Origin: an uncultured Bacteroidales bacterium | GTDB lineage: Bacteria; Bacteroidota; Bacteroidia; Bacteroidales; UBA932 | Reading direction: 5' to 3' | Assembly (NCBI GenBank): GCA_946415795.1 | Contig: CAMKTW010000060.1 | Location: 1-8,893 of the forward strand | DNA length: 8,893 bases | Part shown: piece by piece, positions 7,183 through 8,893 of the stretch | Numbering within the stretch: position 1 is the first letter of the stretch | Layout of the letters: each line of letters begins with the position of its first letter | The notes under the pieces: model-generated | What the model saw: the letters and a program-made list of their open reading frames with translations, nothing else | Told to the model about the DNA's origin: nothing | Database searches by the model: none | Translations under genes and position numbers: made by a program

Positions 7183-7211
7183 AACTTTAATATGGATTTG
7201 CACAATCAGTA

Positions 7212-8893
7212 TTACTGCTTCATACAACGAACAGGCATACCACGGGAGATGATGTGAGAGTGGTCCTCGCCGCTACCAGCGCGGTCGGGATCCTTCTTGT
7301 AAATCATATAGCTCCAAGCCATATTGGCGTTGTTGTGAGCGGAAGTCCAGAGATAGCAATAAGTCTGGGGAGCCATCCACGTATAACCACCCACATGTAC
7401 ATTGCCGCCGTAAGGGATGTAGAGTGTATCATTATTACCTGCAATAAAGATACCTGTCTCATCTGCAGTGAAGTTGTCAAAGTCGGTTGTACTGTTGTAG
7501 CCTAAGAGCACATCGTAAGCCATCACCTTGTATCCTACAGGGCAAGGGTCATAGAGAACCTTGAAGGATGCAGTACCAGGCTGGCGTGTGAAAGTAGCAC
7601 CCCAGGTGTCACCTGCGCCAGAGCCGTAAGCACCCCAGAGGAATGCATAAACCTGTCTGGGATTTGCAGTGGCTGCCCACATATTGAACCAGGTCCAGTC
7701 GCCTGCATTGCCACGGTCGCAATAAGGAACAGAAGGAGAATAAGCCAACTCATCTACCATACGATAACCGTCACGACTTGCATTGCCCCATTCAGCTACT
7801 GTATAACCGATAGGATCACCAAACATATAGTACAGACCATATACGGTTTCATCGTTAGCACCCGATACAGCGGTTGCACCTATGTTACGGTCAAGGAGAG
7901 TGTAGCTCTTGCTACCATCAGAAGTAGGGATGGTGATTTCGGCAGGCTGGTCTGTGCACCAGATAGTCCAAACCCATACGCCATCATCGTTGGCATCTCT
8001 CATCTGAATCTTAGCATTACCTTCATTACCGGAAGCAGTGAAGTAAATCTTGCCGTTTGAAATTGATACGTCAGAGATACAGTTGTTCTGGTTCAGGGTA
8101 ACGCGTACATAATGACCTTCTGCAAGGGCGGCAGAATTGTTGGCAGGATAGCTGGCAGCCAACCCTACAGCACCCAGGATACCGAGGGGCTGAGCAGGCG
8201 TACCGTTACCGGCAACAGTTGCATTGAAGCAGTAGGTACCGGCACCGCTTACGATATAGGTGTTTGCGGTACCGTTTGCGCTGAGGTTAACGATGGGAGT
8301 AGCACCAAACTCAACAGCCTTGCCAGCCTCGAAGTTGATACCAGGGCCGTCCTTGGTCAGTACAGTGTTGCCTGCTGCGTCGAGGAGTCTGAGGGTCAGG
8401 GTTTCGTTGCTCATATCAACGGGAGGAACCATCATATAGAAGGTCACCACGTCGCCGGCAGCCACTTCCATACCGTTCTCGCCACCGAGTGCGAGGGTGA
8501 TCTTGTTGGCAGTAGCAGAGGGAGTCAAAGCAACCTCGTTTGCTGTCAGGTCAACGGTACCCTTTACAGGGAAGTTAGCGCTGGAGCGGAGAACGAGAGA
8601 CTTGTAAACGCCTGCCTTCTGAACGGTAACGTCCATAATCAACAGAGCGCCGAGGTGCTTCATAGAGAAACTGCAAGCACCGCTAGCAGGCTCGATGCCG
8701 GTAGCATAGAGGAAGTCAACATCACTGAGGTTCCACTCGTCTGCTGCAGGCTGGCTCTGTGCGCTGAAGTCAACGGGGACTGCAGTCACGTCAGGAACTT
8801 CTTCTGAGTTGCCAGGATAGTACGCTGCATAAGATGTTCCTGCCTCAAGGCCGAAACCTTCACCTTCGAATACACAGGCAGTACCTTTGGTAT
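7212..8893 (-). CDS. fimbrillin-like / FISUMP-type surface protein (5' end outside window)
   Basis: The frame stays open to the right edge, giving 559 complete visible codons. The GTG at 8789 is an internal Val, not a start, because residues upstream of it (CVFEGEGFGLEAG, YAAYYPG) align to the complete paralogue. Visible residues 1 to about 200 are the later part of a fimbrillin-like domain (VDFLYATGIEP, KHLGALLIMDVT). Residues about 200-330 are the central region (ANTYIVSGAGTY, GNEGNAKI, WVWTIWCTD). A FISUMP-type domain follows, with LLDRNIGA (332-339), GLYYMFG, YDPCPVGYK (Cys450) and a terminal PVRC (Cys556). Cys450 and Cys556 are the likely disulphide pair. A lipoprotein signal is expected upstream of the window but not seen. 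The gene is convergent with the operon. A surface adhesin or lectin-like role is inferred; the ligand is unknown. Confidence 0.88.
   Translation of the reverse strand, partial: TKGTACVFEGEGFGLEAGTSYAAYYPGNSEEVPDVTAVPVDFSAQSQPAADEWNLSDVDFLYATGIEPASGACSFSMKHLGALLIMDVTVQKAGVYKSLVLRSSANFPVKGTVDLTANEVALTPSATANKITLALGGENGMEVAAGDVVTFYMMVPPVDMSNETLTLRLLDAAGNTVLTKDGPGINFEAGKAVEFGATPIVNLSANGTANTYIVSGAGTYCFNATVAGNGTPAQPLGILGAVGLAASYPANNSAALAEGHYVRVTLNQNNCISDVSISNGKIYFTASGNEGNAKIQMRDANDDGVWVWTIWCTDQPAEITIPTSDGSKSYTLLDRNIGATAVSGANDETVYGLYYMFGDPIGYTVAEWGNASRDGYRMVDELAYSPSVPYCDRGNAGDWTWFNMWAATANPRQVYAFLWGAYGSGAGDTWGATFTRQPGTASFKVLYDPCPVGYKVMAYDVLLGYNSTTDFDNFTADETGIFIAGNNDTLYIPYGGNVHVGGYTWMAPQTYCYLWTSAHNNANMAWSYMIYKKDPDRAGSGEDHSHIISRGMPVRCMKQ
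8625..8789 (-). repeat. inverted repeat arm, copy 2 (coding)
   Basis: This is the minus-strand counterpart of 1420-1584, encoding VTAVPVDFSAQSQPA through KHLGALLIMDVT. It is about 85% identical over 165 bases by hand count. It is conserved paralogous coding sequence, and could also serve as a recombination substrate. Confidence 0.8.

Noticed and set aside
8787..8789. GTG as start of the minus-strand gene
   Set aside because: Upstream codons to the window edge are open and homologous to the complete paralogue, so this is an internal valine.
8112..8807. 231-codon plus-strand open frame
   Set aside because: It is antisense to the well-supported minus-strand paralogue, shows no recognisable domain, and arises from that gene's codon bias.
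1..8893. CRISPR array, tRNA/rRNA, transposase or integrase
   Set aside because: No regularly spaced short repeats, RNA-gene signatures or mobile-element proteins were seen. The repeats present are paralogous coding tracts and terminators.

Overview
The window looks like a chromosomal surface-protein locus from a member of the Bacteroidales (phylum Bacteroidota). The three visible gene starts encode lipoproteins with the acceptor cysteine at residue 19. Their N-terminal domains are fimbrillin-like (Mfa/FimA-like). BACON and FISUMP-type (Fibrobacter succinogenes major paralogous domain) modules are present, no Shine-Dalgarno pairing is obvious, and at least one promoter matches the Bacteroides TTTG / TAnnTTTG pattern. 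The genus cannot be fixed from the sequence alone.

Layout. Positions 1-909 (+) hold the 3' part of a FISUMP-type surface protein, followed by a strong hairpin terminator. Positions 1051-3084 (+) hold a complete 677-residue paralogue (lipoprotein signal, fimbrillin-like domain, central domain, FISUMP-type domain), followed by a related terminator with one mismatch in its stem. Positions 3190-7134 (+) hold a tight two-gene operon with a 6-bp gap. Its two lipoproteins share a gapless N-terminal half of 295 residues but have unrelated C-terminal halves: a FnIII-like domain plus a CX5R tyrosine/lipid phosphatase in the first, and a BACON domain plus a putative TIM-barrel, glycoside-hydrolase-like domain in the second. 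Positions 7212-8893 (-) hold the 3' part of a third FISUMP-type paralogue that runs off the right edge, convergent with the operon. A hairpin lies between the two.

How the genes work together (inference). All products that can be judged are predicted envelope lipoproteins built on one fimbrillin-like module carrying different payloads: putative lectin-like FISUMP domains in three genes and enzymes in two. This suggests a local family that diversifies by duplication, C-terminal swapping and gene conversion. The enzyme pair is the most unusual part. A phosphatase and a carbohydrate-directed protein appear to be displayed on the same surface scaffold and made from one transcript. No RNA genes, transposases, integrases or CRISPR arrays were seen, and no non-coding stretch exceeds 300 bases.
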